This document shows positions 31,057 through 39,432 of a stretch of DNA of 64,000 nucleotides, one piece after another. The notes under the pieces were generated by a model. It was not told the origin of the DNA and made no database searches. It saw only the letters and a program-made list of their open reading frames with translations. The DNA lies in contig NZ_QJJS01000021.1 in assembly GCF_003201595.1 (NCBI RefSeq), positions 1 to 64,000 on the forward strand, in the 5' to 3' direction. The stretch is from Sphaerotilus hippei. GTDB lineage: Bacteria > Pseudomonadota > Gammaproteobacteria > Burkholderiales > Burkholderiaceae_C. A program made the translations under genes and the position numbers. The number at the start of each line of letters is the position of its first letter. The stretch's first letter is position 1.

Positions 31057-31830
31057 TCAGTCGCCCTGGCGGCGCCGGAACACCCAGCGGTCGGGGCCGG
31101 AGGCCGCGGCATCGTGGGCGTAGCCGTCGAGGTCGAAGCCCTTGAGCGCCTCGGGGTGGCGCACCCGGTGGGTGATGGCCCAGCGCGCCATCAGGCCACG
31201 CGCCTTCTTGGCGAAGAAGCTGATGATCTTGTACTGGCCGCCCTTCCAGTCCTCGAACACGCATTCGATGACGCGCGCGGCGAGCACCGGCCGGTCGGCG
31301 GCCTTGAAGTACTCCTGCGAGGCCAGGTTGACGATGACCGGCGTGGCGTCGGCCTGCAGGCGCTGGTTCAGGTAGGCGGCGATGGTGTCGCCCCACCAGG
31401 CGTAGAGCGTCTTGCCGCGCGGGTTGGCCAGCCGGGTGCCCATCTCGAGGCGGTAGGGCTGCAGCGCGTCGAGCGGGCGCAGCGCGCCGTAGAGGCCCGA
31501 CAGGATCACCAGGTGATCCTGCGCCCAGGCGAGGTCGTCCGCGCCCAGCGTGCGGGCCGACAGGCCGTCGTAGACGTCGCCATCGAAGGCCAGCACGGCG
31601 GGCTTGCTGTTGTCGGGCGTGGCCTGCGGCTGCCAGGCGGCGTAGCGGGCCGCATTGAGTCCCGCCAGCGCATCCGACAGGTGCATCAGCCCCGCGACCT
31701 GCTGCGGCGCCAGCGGACGCAGCAGCCCGATCAGCTCGCCCGCCTGCGCGGTGAAGACGGGTTCGGTGGCCGGCACGGTGGCCGGGGTGTCGTAGTCCAG
31801 GGCCTTGGAAGGCGACAGCAGGAAGAGCAT
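31057..31830 (-). CDS. yaaA: Peroxide stress protein YaaA (UPF0246)
   Basis: A 257-residue member of the YaaA family, DNA-binding proteins that limit iron-driven oxidative damage. MLFLLSPSKALDYD at the start, LSGLYGALRPLDALQPYRLEMGTRL near residue 110, LASQEYFKA near 170 and FFAKKARGLMARW near 210 are conserved family blocks. The start at 31830 matches the usual N-terminus; an ATG four codons earlier is possible. It is followed by the prolyl hydroxylase gene on the same strand with a 53-base gap, so co-transcription is uncertain. Confidence 0.92.
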   Translation of the reverse strand: MLFLLSPSKALDYDTPATVPATEPVFTAQAGELIGLLRPLAPQQVAGLMHLSDALAGLNAARYAAWQPQATPDNSKPAVLAFDGDVYDGLSARTLGADDLAWAQDHLVILSGLYGALRPLDALQPYRLEMGTRLANPRGKTLYAWWGDTIAAYLNQRLQADATPVIVNLASQEYFKAADRPVLAARVIECVFEDWKGGQYKIISFFAKKARGLMARWAITHRVRHPEALKGFDLDGYAHDAAASGPDRWVFRRRQGD

Positions 31831-31915
31831 GGCAGGCGGCAAGGGGTCAGAAGGAGTCAGCCCGCGAGGGTAGCAGCGCGTGGCGCAGGCTGCAGGCCAT
31901 CACGGATGACCGAAC

Positions 31916-31960
31916 TGATCGACAAGAATACAATTCAGTCAGATCGATCATCACGATCGA
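31916..31960. promoter_or_regulatory. Promoter with repeated GATCGA sites upstream of the toxin-antitoxin pair
   Basis: A possible -10 element, TACAAT, lies at 31929-31934. It is bracketed by a perfect inverted repeat, TGATCGA at 31916-31922 and TCGATCA at 31944-31950, and a third GATCGA sits at 31955-31960, 17 bases before the antitoxin ATG. Toxin-antitoxin operons are usually repressed by their own antitoxin at such sites, so this is a candidate operator. Confidence 0.5.
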
Positions 31961-31976
31961 AACCAGACTCTTCAGC

Positions 31977-32654
31977 ATGAACAAGAACACCCAGCCTCCT
32001 GTCCAGAGCGGTGACCTGCTGTCTTTCCAGCCCTGCCCACCGCCACCGGGCACGCTCCAGCCCCGACGGCACACCTATCTGATCGGCATCGAAGACGATG
32101 CCGCGTCCCAGGTGCTGGAGAGTGTCATGCCGCTGCTCGATCGCCTGCTGGCGGAAAAGACGGCCGAAGTGCGCGAACGCCGGCTCGAGCAGATGGTCGA
32201 CTTCATGACCGAGCAGATGCTGGTGCCGAGCACGGTCGATCTGCAGATGGCCCGGCAGCTGGCCACGCGTCATGCTCGTGTGCTCAACGAGTTCGGTTAC
32301 CTGAGCGCCGAGCAGCTGGCGGATGCCAACCGATCGCAGGCGGCCAACCGACATGCACTGGCCGACAACTGGCGCAAGCGCCGCCAGGTGTTTGCCGTGC
32401 GCCACCCCGATGCCAGCGCCCGCACACGCGAGGTCTTTCCTGCGTTCCAGTTCGAGCAGCACAAGCCGATCAAGGCCGTGCAGGCGATCCTCGAAGCCTT
32501 CGGGGAACACAAGGCCCCCTGGAAGATCGCGCTGTGGTTCACCTCGAACAACGGCTGGCTGCCCGACCAGGCCCGTCCGGTGGACTGGCTGACCCGCGAC
32601 CCCGAGGCCGTGATCGCCGCCGCACGACAGGATGCCGGCGGGAGTGCGGCTTGA
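31977..32654 (+). CDS. Xre/MbcA/ParS-type antitoxin of a RES toxin-antitoxin module
   Basis: A 225-residue protein. The central region (residues 50-130) is helical, with a segment around RVLNEFGYLSAEQLADANRSQAANRHALADNWRKRRQVFAV that looks like a helix-turn-helix. The C-terminal part, FPAFQFEQHKPIKAVQAILEAFGEHKAPWKIALWFTSNNGWL, is the DUF2384-type toxin-binding motif that caps the RES active site. Proteins of this class neutralise RES toxins and repress their own operon. It is longer than most MbcA antitoxins, with an extra N-terminal region. It overlaps the toxin gene by four bases. Confidence 0.82.
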   Translation: MNKNTQPPVQSGDLLSFQPCPPPPGTLQPRRHTYLIGIEDDAASQVLESVMPLLDRLLAEKTAEVRERRLEQMVDFMTEQMLVPSTVDLQMARQLATRHARVLNEFGYLSAEQLADANRSQAANRHALADNWRKRRQVFAVRHPDASARTREVFPAFQFEQHKPIKAVQAILEAFGEHKAPWKIALWFTSNNGWLPDQARPVDWLTRDPEAVIAAARQDAGGSAA

Positions 32655-33298
32655 ATTGCCGGGCACCGGGAGCACGGCTGGATCCGCTCTTCGATCACTG
32701 GCCTGCGGGAGAGGCCATCCACGTGATCCATCAGGTGGCCTACGCCCCCGAGAGTTTCAACCCGGGGGTCGACGCCAGCGGCTCACCGGTCAAGCCCACA
32801 CGATTTGCACCCATCCGCGACCGGCATGCGCAGGTCGTGCCCTATCTCTACGGCGGCTCGTCACGCGACTGTGCGCTCTTCGAGACGATCTTTCACCATG
32901 TGCCGATCGATGCGCTGGACAAGTTCGTGGATCTGGATGATTTTGCCCAGCGCGGGCATGGCCAGATCGTGCCGCAGCGGGAACTGCTGCTGGCCGACCT
33001 CACCAGCGAAGGCCTGCATCGCCTGAGGGTGCCGAAAGAGGAGCTCATTGCCAGTCCGCCGGCAGCCTATGGCATGACGGCACGGTGGGCCCAGGCGCTG
33101 CACCGGCAGTTCACGCAGGTGGATGGCCTGATCTGGATGTCACGACAGCGGGACCGTGACCGGGCCTTGCTGTTGTTCGGCGACCGGGTGGCCACGGCCC
33201 TGACCGGCCTGCGGATCGGCGGCCCGCTCAGGAGCAACGATGAACTGCGCCAGGCCATCCTGGCGGCCGCCCTGCGTGCGGGCATCGAGGCGTGCTGA
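32651..33298 (+). CDS. RES-domain toxin, NAD+-degrading
   Basis: A 215-residue RES-family toxin. The defining residues are visible: Arg in PTRFAPI near residue 57, Glu in CALFETIFHHVP near 80, and a Ser in WMSRQRDRDRALLLFGDR near 165. Known members break NAD+ by phosphorolysis or hydrolysis, stopping growth when the antitoxin is lost. A TTG start at 32651 is chosen because it overlaps the antitoxin stop (TTGA) and a GGGAG lies six bases before it; any ATG would cut into the domain. The rare start codon may keep toxin output below antitoxin output. Confidence 0.87.
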   Translation: MNCRAPGARLDPLFDHWPAGEAIHVIHQVAYAPESFNPGVDASGSPVKPTRFAPIRDRHAQVVPYLYGGSSRDCALFETIFHHVPIDALDKFVDLDDFAQRGHGQIVPQRELLLADLTSEGLHRLRVPKEELIASPPAAYGMTARWAQALHRQFTQVDGLIWMSRQRDRDRALLLFGDRVATALTGLRIGGPLRSNDELRQAILAAALRAGIEAC

Positions 33299-33336
33299 AC
33301 CTGCGGCAGCCCCGGCTTCTGGCACCATGCGCGCGC

Positions 33337-33744
33337 ATGAGCCGATCCACACCAAAACCCGTTGAAGCGCCCTGCCCCTGTGGCAGCGGGCAGGCGCTGG
33401 GCGCCTGCTGCGGGCGTTATCACGCAGGGCCCGGGCACCTGCAGGCGCCGACGGCCGAGGCGCTGATGCGTTCGCGCTACAGCGCCTTCGTGCTCGATGA
33501 GCTGGACTACCTGCTGGCGACCTGGCAGGCCGGCCGGCGCCCGGCGACGCTGGAGCCCAACGAGCCGGGGCGGCGCTGGCTGGGGCTGGAGGTGCGCCGG
33601 CACGTGCCGATCGACGCGGACCAGGCGACGGTGGAGTTCGTGGCGCGCAGCAAGTGGGGCGGGCGCGCGGTGCGGCTGCACGAGATCAGCCGTTTCGTGC
33701 GCGAGGACGGGCGCTGGTTCTACGTCGACGGGGAGCAGCGATGA
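33337..33744 (+). CDS. ychJ: YchJ family protein (UPF0225, SEC-C-like metal-binding domain)
   Basis: A 135-residue protein. CPCGSGQALGACCGRYH near residue 13 has the four Cys/His ligands of an SEC-C-type zinc motif, followed by EALMRSRYSAFVLDELDYLLATW and FVARSKWGGRAVRLHEISRFVREDGRWFYVDG, which are diagnostic of YchJ. The fold resembles NTF2-like domains and its role is not established. The ATG at 33337 is chosen so that the protein starts just before the Cys motif. Its stop overlaps the start of nth by four bases, so it probably travels with the DNA-repair gene. Confidence 0.9.
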   Translation: MSRSTPKPVEAPCPCGSGQALGACCGRYHAGPGHLQAPTAEALMRSRYSAFVLDELDYLLATWQAGRRPATLEPNEPGRRWLGLEVRRHVPIDADQATVEFVARSKWGGRAVRLHEISRFVREDGRWFYVDGEQR

Positions 33745-34397
33745 GCCGCCCGGCGTGGATGGAGGCGGCCGAGATCGAGCGCTTCTTCGCGACGCTGAAG
33801 GCGGCCAACCCGATGCCGGCCTCGGAGCTGGAGTACAGCTCGGTGTTCGAGCTGCTGGCGGCCGTGCTGCTGTCGGCGCAGGCGACCGACGTGAGCGTGA
33901 ACAAGGCGACGCGGCGGCTGTTCCCGGTGGCCAACACGCCGCGCCGCATGCTGGCGCTGGGCGCCGAGGGGGTGATGGAGCACATCCGCACCATCGGCCT
34001 GTACCGCAACAAGGCGAAGCACCTGGTGGAGACCTGCCGCATCCTGCTCGAGCAGCACGGCGGCCGGGTGCCGCACGACCGCGAGGCGCTGGAGGCGCTG
34101 CCGGGGGTGGGCCGCAAGACGGCCAACGTGGTGCTGAACGTGGCCTTCGGCGAGCCGACCTGCGCGGTCGACACCCACCTGTTCCGCCTGGGCAACCGCA
34201 CCGGGCTGGCACCGGGCAAGACCCCCTACGAGGTGGAGATGCAGCTGCTGCGGCGCATCCCGAAGGCCTATGCCGAGGACGCGCACCACTGGCTGATCCT
34301 GCACGGGCGCTACGTCTGCCAGGCGCGCAAGCCGCAGTGCTGGCACTGCCAGGTGGCCGAGGTCTGCCACTTCGAGCCGAAGACGGCGGCGCCCTGA
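33741..34397 (+). CDS. nth: Endonuclease III
   Basis: A 218-residue bifunctional DNA glycosylase/AP lyase that removes oxidised pyrimidines. The helix-hairpin-helix LPGVGRKTANVVLN near residue 117 includes the catalytic Lys, and AVDTHLFRLGNR near 140 carries the catalytic Asp. The C-terminal iron-sulfur loop has the exact C-x6-C-x2-C-x5-C spacing (CQARKPQCWHCQVAEVC near 193-209). Length is normal for the family (about 211). The ATG overlaps the ychJ stop codon (ATGA). Confidence 0.96.
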   Translation: MSRPAWMEAAEIERFFATLKAANPMPASELEYSSVFELLAAVLLSAQATDVSVNKATRRLFPVANTPRRMLALGAEGVMEHIRTIGLYRNKAKHLVETCRILLEQHGGRVPHDREALEALPGVGRKTANVVLNVAFGEPTCAVDTHLFRLGNRTGLAPGKTPYEVEMQLLRRIPKAYAEDAHHWLILHGRYVCQARKPQCWHCQVAEVCHFEPKTAAP

Positions 34398-34463
34398 AGT
34401 CGACCTGAGGCGGCACCGGGCCACCGCGATCGACCGGGTGGTGATTCAGGTGGCACGGGCGGC

Positions 34464-35276
34464 TCAGGCGTGCAGCCGGGCCCAGTCGTCCAGGCGGGTG
34501 CGGATCTGCCGCAGGCCGTCGGTCAGCGCGGCGGGGCCGGGCTGCAGGATCTCGCTGGACTTGATCTCGAAGACCTGGGCGTGGCGCACCGCGGGCACGT
34601 CGGCCCAGCCCTCGCGCGCCATGACCTGCTCGGGCCGGAACTTGCGCCCGCACCAGGAGCCGAGGATGAGCTCGGGCGAGCGGCGCACGACCTCGAGCGG
34701 GTCGGCGATGATGCGGTGCCTGCCCAGCGACTGGCCGGCCAGCTCGGGGAAACATTCCTGCCCGCCGGCCAGCTCGATCAGCTCGCTGACCCAGCCGATG
34801 CCGGTGATCAGCGGGTCCATCCACTCCTCGAAATAGACCCGCGGGCGGCGCGGCAGCCCGCGCGCGGCGGCCGCCGCCTCGTCCAGCCCGGCCTGCAGCT
34901 GCGCCAGCAGCACGGCGCTGCGCTCGTGGGCGCCGACCATCGCCCCGATCATCGCGATGGTCTGCAGGATGCCGGCGATGCGGCGCTGGTTGAACACGTG
35001 CACCGCCACGCCGGCGCGGATGAGCTGGCTGGCGATGTCGGCCTGCAGGTCGGAGAAGCCCAGCACCAGGTCGGGCTCGAGTTCGAGGATGCGGTCGATC
35101 TTCGCGCTCAGGAAGGCGCTGACCCGCGGCTTCTCCTGGCGGGCCTGCGGCGGGCGCACGGTGTAGCCCGAGATGCCGACGATGCGGTGCTGCTGGCCGA
35201 GCAGGTAGAGCGTCTCGGTCGTCTCTTCGGTCAGGCAGACGATGCGCTGGGGGAAACGGTCCGGGACGGGGCTCAT
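34464..35276 (-). CDS. Cobalamin-binding protein, BtuF-like, without a signal peptide
   Basis: A 270-residue helical-backbone binding protein of the BtuF/periplasmic type: RIVCLTEETTETLYLLGQQHRIVGISGY near the start, ILELEPDLVLGFSDLQADIASQLIRAGVAVHVF near 65-95, RPRVYFEEWMDPLITGIGWVSELIELAGG near 145. The start at 35276 gives no signal peptide and I see none upstream, so it may be cytoplasmic, unlike the classical btuF at 45758-46702. It sits 26 bases downstream of bioB on the same strand and some 10 kb from the B12 operon. A cytosolic corrinoid carrier or a periplasmic protein with an unrecognised leader are the alternatives. Confidence 0.8.
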   Translation of the reverse strand: MSPVPDRFPQRIVCLTEETTETLYLLGQQHRIVGISGYTVRPPQARQEKPRVSAFLSAKIDRILELEPDLVLGFSDLQADIASQLIRAGVAVHVFNQRRIAGILQTIAMIGAMVGAHERSAVLLAQLQAGLDEAAAAARGLPRRPRVYFEEWMDPLITGIGWVSELIELAGGQECFPELAGQSLGRHRIIADPLEVVRRSPELILGSWCGRKFRPEQVMAREGWADVPAVRHAQVFEIKSSEILQPGPAALTDGLRQIRTRLDDWARLHA

Positions 35277-35302
35277 GGCGGGCTCGGCGGGCAGGCAGCG
35301 TT

Positions 35303-36361
35303 TCAGCGGGCGGTGTGCAGGCCCAGCCGGTCGAGCAGCGCGCGGTCGCGCTCGGCCTGCGGGTTGCCGGTGATCAGCAGCTTGTCGCCATAGAAGATCG
35401 AGTTGGCACCGGCCAGGAAACACAGCGCCTGGATGGCCTCGCCCATCTGCTCGCGCCCGGCCGACAGGCGCACGCGGGCGGTGGGCATGGTGATGCGGGC
35501 CACGGCGATGGTGCGCACGAACTCGAAGGGATCGAGCTTGGCGGTGCCGGCCAGCGGCGTGCCTTCGACCTGCACCAGCTCGTTGATCGGCACCGACTCG
35601 GGGTGCGGCGACAGGTTGGCCAGCTGGGCGACCAGGCCGGCGCGCTGGGCACGGCTCTCGCCCATGCCGACGATGCCGCCGCTGCACACCGACAGGCCGG
35701 CCGCGCGCACATGGCCCAGCGTGTCCAGGCGGGCCTGGTAGTCACGCGTGGTGATGATGTCGCCGTAGAGCTCGGGGGAGGTGTCGAGGTTGTGGTTGTA
35801 GTAGTCGAGCCCGGCCTCGCGCAGGCTGCGGGCCTGCGACGCGTTGAGCATGCCCAGCGTGCAGCAGGTCTCCAGGCCCAGCGCCTTGACGCCCGCGACC
35901 AGCGTGGCGACCTTCTCGACGTCGCGGTCCTTGGGCTCGCGCCAGGCCGCGCCCATGCAGAAGCGGGTCGCGCCCTGCGCCTGGGCCTCGCGGGCGGCCG
36001 ACAGCACCGCATCGACCTCCATCAGCTTGCCGGCCTCGACGCCGGTGTCGTGGTGCACCGACTGCGGGCAGTAGCCGCAGTCCTCGGGGCAGCCGCCGGT
36101 CTTGATCGACAGCAGCGTGGAGAGCTGCACCTCGTTGGCGTCGAAGTGGGCGCGGTGCACCTGCTGGGCCTGCCAGAGCAGGTCGTTGAACGGCAGGTCG
36201 AACAGCGCCTCGATGGCGGCGACGGTCCAGCGGGCCTCGGCGGCCGGCTCGCTCGGGCGCCGCGGGCGGTGCAGATGGACAGGCTGGTGGACGGGCGGTT
36301 CCGGGGACGCGGCCACGGCGCAGGCAGCGCTCGCGGCGCCTTGCAGGGTCGAAGAGGTCAT
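35303..36361 (-). CDS. bioB: Biotin synthase
   Basis: A 352-residue radical-SAM enzyme that inserts sulfur into dethiobiotin to make biotin. [15 protein letters not shown] near residue 87 is the C-x3-C-x2-C cluster motif, [14 protein letters not shown] near 135, [12 protein letters not shown] near 190 and [19 protein letters not shown] near 320 complete the family set, and the Arg ligand region is in ARVRLSAGR near 295. The N-terminal 40 residues are a poorly conserved extension. The gene lies 47 bases after panD on the same strand, placing two vitamin genes together. Confidence 0.97.
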   Translation of the reverse strand: MTSSTLQGAASAACAVAASPEPPVHQPVHLHRPRRPSEPAAEARWTVAAIEALFDLPFNDLLWQAQQVHRAHFDANEVQLSTLLSIKTGGCPEDCGYCPQSVHHDTGVEAGKLMEVDAVLSAAREAQAQGATRFCMGAAWREPKDRDVEKVATLVAGVKALGLETCCTLGMLNASQARSLREAGLDYYNHNLDTSPELYGDIITTRDYQARLDTLGHVRAAGLSVCSGGIVGMGESRAQRAGLVAQLANLSPHPESVPINELVQVEGTPLAGTAKLDPFEFVRTIAVARITMPTARVRLSAGREQMGEAIQALCFLAGANSIFYGDKLLITGNPQAERDRALLDRLGLHTAR

Positions 36362-36408
36362 GCGGCGGGGTTCGGACGGGGACGGGGCGGTGGCTCGACC
36401 GGGACGGC

Positions 36409-36825
36409 TCAGGCCTCGGCGACGGTGATCGGGCGCAGCGGCGAGTGCTGCTCGGGGTTCTGCGCGTGGTCGCGCAGTTCCTTGGTGCGGTTGGCCTCGT
36501 CCATGAACACCAGCCGGGGCTTGAACGCGCCGACCTGGTCCTCGTGCACCTGGCCGAAGGCGGCGATGATGATCAGGTCACCGACGCTGGCGCGGCGCGC
36601 GGCCGAGCCGTTGAGCGAGAAGATGCCGCTGCCGCGCGGCGCCTTGATCGCGTAGGTGACAAAACGCTCGCCGTTGTTGATGTTCCAGATGTGGATCTGC
36701 TCGTTCTCGCAGAGGTTGGCGGCGTCCATCAGGTCCTCGTCGATGCCGCAGGAGCCTTCGTAGTGCAGCTCGCAGTGGGTGACGGTGGCGCGGTGGATCT
36801 TGGATTTCAGCAGGGTGCGGAACAT
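36409..36825 (-). CDS. panD: Aspartate 1-decarboxylase precursor
   Basis: A 138-residue proenzyme that makes beta-alanine for pantothenate and coenzyme A. The self-cleavage site is Gly24-Ser25 in HYEGSCGID, after which Ser25 becomes the pyruvoyl group. [24 protein letters not shown] near residue 45 and [20 protein letters not shown] near 72 are conserved. The C-terminal 15 residues extend past the usual end. It starts 111 bases downstream of cobC on the same strand, with a palindrome in between. Confidence 0.96.
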   Translation of the reverse strand: MFRTLLKSKIHRATVTHCELHYEGSCGIDEDLMDAANLCENEQIHIWNINNGERFVTYAIKAPRGSGIFSLNGSAARRASVGDLIIIAAFGQVHEDQVGAFKPRLVFMDEANRTKELRDHAQNPEQHSPLRPITVAEA

Positions 36826-36920
36826 GGTGGTGGCGCAGGTCGGGCTGGGTTCGGGAGGGGGAGGACGAGGACCGGGCGGGCGGATCTCGCCGAGGCCGGC
36901 GATGATAAGGGCAGCGGGCC

Positions 36921-36944
36921 GCGGCTGACGTTAACGTCAACCGC
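36921..36944. promoter_or_regulatory. Near-perfect 24-base palindrome at the end of cobC
   Basis: The core TGACGTTAACGTCA (36926-36939) is a perfect 14-base palindrome, extended by GCGG and CCGC with a single mismatched pair. It spans the cobC stop codon and lies 96 bases before the panD start. It could act as a terminator hairpin for the B12 operon (no T-run is seen) or as an operator for panD. TGACGT-type sites suit a dimeric regulator, which is not identified. Confidence 0.45.
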
Positions 36945-37509
36945 AGCGGGACCCGGGGCTTTCGGGCGGCCAGCGCTGCAGCGTGCCGTGGGCCGGGGCG
37001 GCCGGCCAGTCCTGCGGGGTCAGGTCCGCCCGCTCGAGCAGGCGCAGCGTGTTGATCCAGCCGGCGTGGCCGACCAGCAGCCGCGGCCCGCCCGCCGCGG
37101 CCAGGCCGGCGAGGTGGGCCGACACGCGCTGGCGGATCTGCAGCAGCGACTCGCCGCCGCCGGGCGCGTGGGCGCCAAAATCGGCCTCCCAGGCGGCCAC
37201 CTCGGCCGGGTCGATGCGGCTCCAGGCCAGGCCGTCCCAGCGGCCGAAGTCGAGCTCGAGCAGCAGCGGGTCGACATGGTGGCGCCAGCCCCAGCGGCGC
37301 AACCAGCGGGCCACGTCGGCACAGCGGCGCAGCGGCGAGCTCCACACCTCGCGGGCCAGGCCCTCGCGCCGCGCCAGGCGGCGGATGCGGTGCGCCAGGC
37401 GCTTGGCGCGGCGCGCGGGCACCGGCAGGTCGGTGCGGCCGATGCAGCGCCCGGCCGCACCGACCGGGCGCGGGTGGCGCCAGATCAGCAGCGTGGGCAC
37501 GGCGCTCAC
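36937..37509 (-). CDS. cobC: Alpha-ribazole phosphatase (histidine phosphatase family)
   Basis: A 190-residue phosphatase. LIWRHPRPVGAAGRCIGRTDLPV near the start has the Arg-His of the catalytic site (RHP rather than the usual RHG), VWSSPLRRCADVA near 55, LELDFGRWDGLAW near 85 and LLVGHAGWINTLRL near 145 with the second His. The family removes phosphate from alpha-ribazole phosphate in the lower-ligand branch of cobalamin assembly. The GTG at 37509 overlaps the cobS stop codon (GTGA). It is the last gene of the riboswitch-controlled unit. Confidence 0.85.
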   Translation of the reverse strand: MSAVPTLLIWRHPRPVGAAGRCIGRTDLPVPARRAKRLAHRIRRLARREGLAREVWSSPLRRCADVARWLRRWGWRHHVDPLLLELDFGRWDGLAWSRIDPAEVAAWEADFGAHAPGGGESLLQIRQRVSAHLAGLAAAGGPRLLVGHAGWINTLRLLERADLTPQDWPAAPAHGTLQRWPPESPGSRCG

Positions 37510-38351
37510 ACCGGCGCCTCGTCGAGGGCCGCTGGATCCCCCGCGGGGTCCTGCAGCAGCGCCACCGTGGCCAGCCAGGCCAGGTAGATCGCCAGCTCGC
37601 CGAGCTGCTGCGACGCGCCGAGCGTGTCGCCGGTGTAGCCACCCAGCCGCTGCCGGTACCAGCGGGCGCACCAGCGGCCCATGGCGGCCAGCGCCAGCCC
37701 CGAGGTGGCCAGCGGCAGCGCCTGCCCCAGCAGCGTGTGCAGCGCCGCGGCGGCCAGCAGCACGGTGGCCAGCACGAAGCCCAGGCCGCGGCCGGAGATC
37801 TGCTGGGCCATGGGCTTGGCCTTGGCGTGCTCGGGGTCGCCCGCATACGGCAGCCGCCACAGCAGCACGACCGGCAGCGCCCGCGAGGCCACATGGGACC
37901 AGAGGATCACCGCGGCGGTCTCGAGCGCGTCCCAGGCGGCCAGCTCCGACAGCGTCACCGCCTTCAGGCCCAGCACGAAGAACAGCCCGAGCGCGCCGTA
38001 GCTGCCCAGGCGCGAGTCCTTCATGATGGTGAGCGCCCGCTCGCGCGAGACCGAACCGCCCAGGCCGTCGCAGGTGTCGGCCAGGCCGTCCTCGTGGAAA
38101 CCGCCGGTGAGCCAGGCGGTCGCGGCCATCGACAGCAGCACCGCCACCGACATGGGCAGCATCTGCCCGGCCAGCAGCAGCACCACCGCGCCCCAGCCGC
38201 CGACCACCAGGCCCACCAGCGGGTAGTGGCGCGCGCTGGCGTGCATCCAGGCCGGGTCGTAGCCGACCCAGGCCGGCACGGGGATGCGGGTGAAGAACTG
38301 CAGCGCCAGGAAGAACAGGCGCAGCTCGTGGCGCAGCAGGGCGAGGACCAT
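37506..38351 (-). CDS. cobS: Adenosylcobinamide-GDP ribazoletransferase (cobalamin synthase)
   Basis: A 281-residue inner-membrane enzyme that joins adenosylcobinamide-GDP with alpha-ribazole. FFLALQFFTRIPVPAWVGY near residue 12 and the acidic motif GGFHEDGLADTCDGLGGSVSRERALTIMKDSRLGSYGALGL near 85-125, which binds metal and substrate, are diagnostic. Several membrane helices follow. The C-terminus is about 30 residues longer than typical. It starts eight bases after cobT and overlaps cobC by four bases. Confidence 0.95.
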   Translation of the reverse strand: MVLALLRHELRLFFLALQFFTRIPVPAWVGYDPAWMHASARHYPLVGLVVGGWGAVVLLLAGQMLPMSVAVLLSMAATAWLTGGFHEDGLADTCDGLGGSVSRERALTIMKDSRLGSYGALGLFFVLGLKAVTLSELAAWDALETAAVILWSHVASRALPVVLLWRLPYAGDPEHAKAKPMAQQISGRGLGFVLATVLLAAAALHTLLGQALPLATSGLALAAMGRWCARWYRQRLGGYTGDTLGASQQLGELAIYLAWLATVALLQDPAGDPAALDEAPV

Positions 38352-38358
38352 CGCGGGC

Positions 38359-39432
38359 TCAGGCCTGCTGGCTGACGCCGGCGGCCTCGAAGCTGGCCAT
38401 CTCGGCCAGGATGCGGCAGGCCGACACCAGCAGCGGCCAGGCCAGCGCCGCGCCCGAGCCTTCGCCCAGGCGCAGGCTGAGCTGCAGCAGCGGCTGGCCG
38501 CCGAGCTGGCGCAGCATCAGCGCATGGCCGGCCTCGTCGGACTGGTGCGCGAACACGCAGCGCTGCAGCACATGGGGCTGCAGGCGGGCGGCCACCAGCA
38601 CCGCGGCGCTGACGATGAAACCGTCGACCAGGATGACCCGGCGCTCGGCCGCGGCCTGCAGCACCGCGCCGACCATCATCGCGATCTCGAAGCCGCCCAT
38701 CGCGGCGAGCACGGCCAGCGGCGCGTCGACGCCCTCGTGGCGCTGCAGCACGGCCTGCAGCACGCCGATCTTGCGCTGCAGCGCGGCGTCATCGAGGCCG
38801 GTGCCGCGGCCGGCGCAGCGCTCGATCGGCTCGCCGCTCAGGCGCGCCAGCAGCAGCGCGGCCGACGAGGTGTTGCCGATGCCCATCTCGCCGAAGATCA
38901 GCACATTGCCCGGCAGGCTGCGCACCACGCCGCAGCCGGTCTCGATGGCGCTGGCGCATTCGGCCTCGGACATGGCCGGGCCGTCGAGCATGTCGGCCGT
39001 GCCGGGGCCGATCTTGCGCTGCAGCAGGCCCGGGCGCGGGGTGAAGTGGTGGCGCACGCCGGCATCGACCACCGTCAGCGCCAGGCCGTGCTGGCGCGCC
39101 AGCACGCTGACGGCCGCGCCGCCGGACAGGAAGTTCTCGACCATCTGCCAGGTCACGTCGCTCGGGTAGGCCGACACGCCGCGGGCGGCCAGGCCGTGGT
39201 CGGCCGCGAACACCACCAGCTGCGGGTGCAGCAGCTGCGGGCGGGTGCTGCTCTGGATCAGGCCCAGCTGCAGCGCCAGCGCCTCGAGGCGGCCGAGCGA
39301 GCCCAGCGGCTTGGTCTTGTGGTCGAGGTGGTGCTGCAGGCGGGCGGCCAGCGGCTCGTCTTGCAGGTCGGTGACCTGGGGCAGGATGTTCATGGGGGCA
39401 GCCTCCGCTGAAGGGTTGGAATGGGTCGTCAT
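38359..39432 (-). CDS. cobT: Nicotinate-nucleotide-dimethylbenzimidazole phosphoribosyltransferase
   Basis: A 357-residue enzyme that makes alpha-ribazole phosphate from dimethylbenzimidazole. HLDHKTKPLGSLGRLEALALQLGLIQ near residue 35, VVFAADHGLAARGVSAYPSDVTWQMVENFLSGGAAVSVLA near 70-110, IFGEMGIGNTSSAALLLARL near 180 and LRLGEGSGAALAWPLL near 325, with the catalytic Glu, are all conserved. The ATG at 39432 overlaps the cobQ stop codon (ATGA); an internal ATG at 39393 would also give a normal N-terminus. Confidence 0.96.
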   Translation of the reverse strand: MTTHSNPSAEAAPMNILPQVTDLQDEPLAARLQHHLDHKTKPLGSLGRLEALALQLGLIQSSTRPQLLHPQLVVFAADHGLAARGVSAYPSDVTWQMVENFLSGGAAVSVLARQHGLALTVVDAGVRHHFTPRPGLLQRKIGPGTADMLDGPAMSEAECASAIETGCGVVRSLPGNVLIFGEMGIGNTSSAALLLARLSGEPIERCAGRGTGLDDAALQRKIGVLQAVLQRHEGVDAPLAVLAAMGGFEIAMMVGAVLQAAAERRVILVDGFIVSAAVLVAARLQPHVLQRCVFAHQSDEAGHALMLRQLGGQPLLQLSLRLGEGSGAALAWPLLVSACRILAEMASFEAAGVSQQA

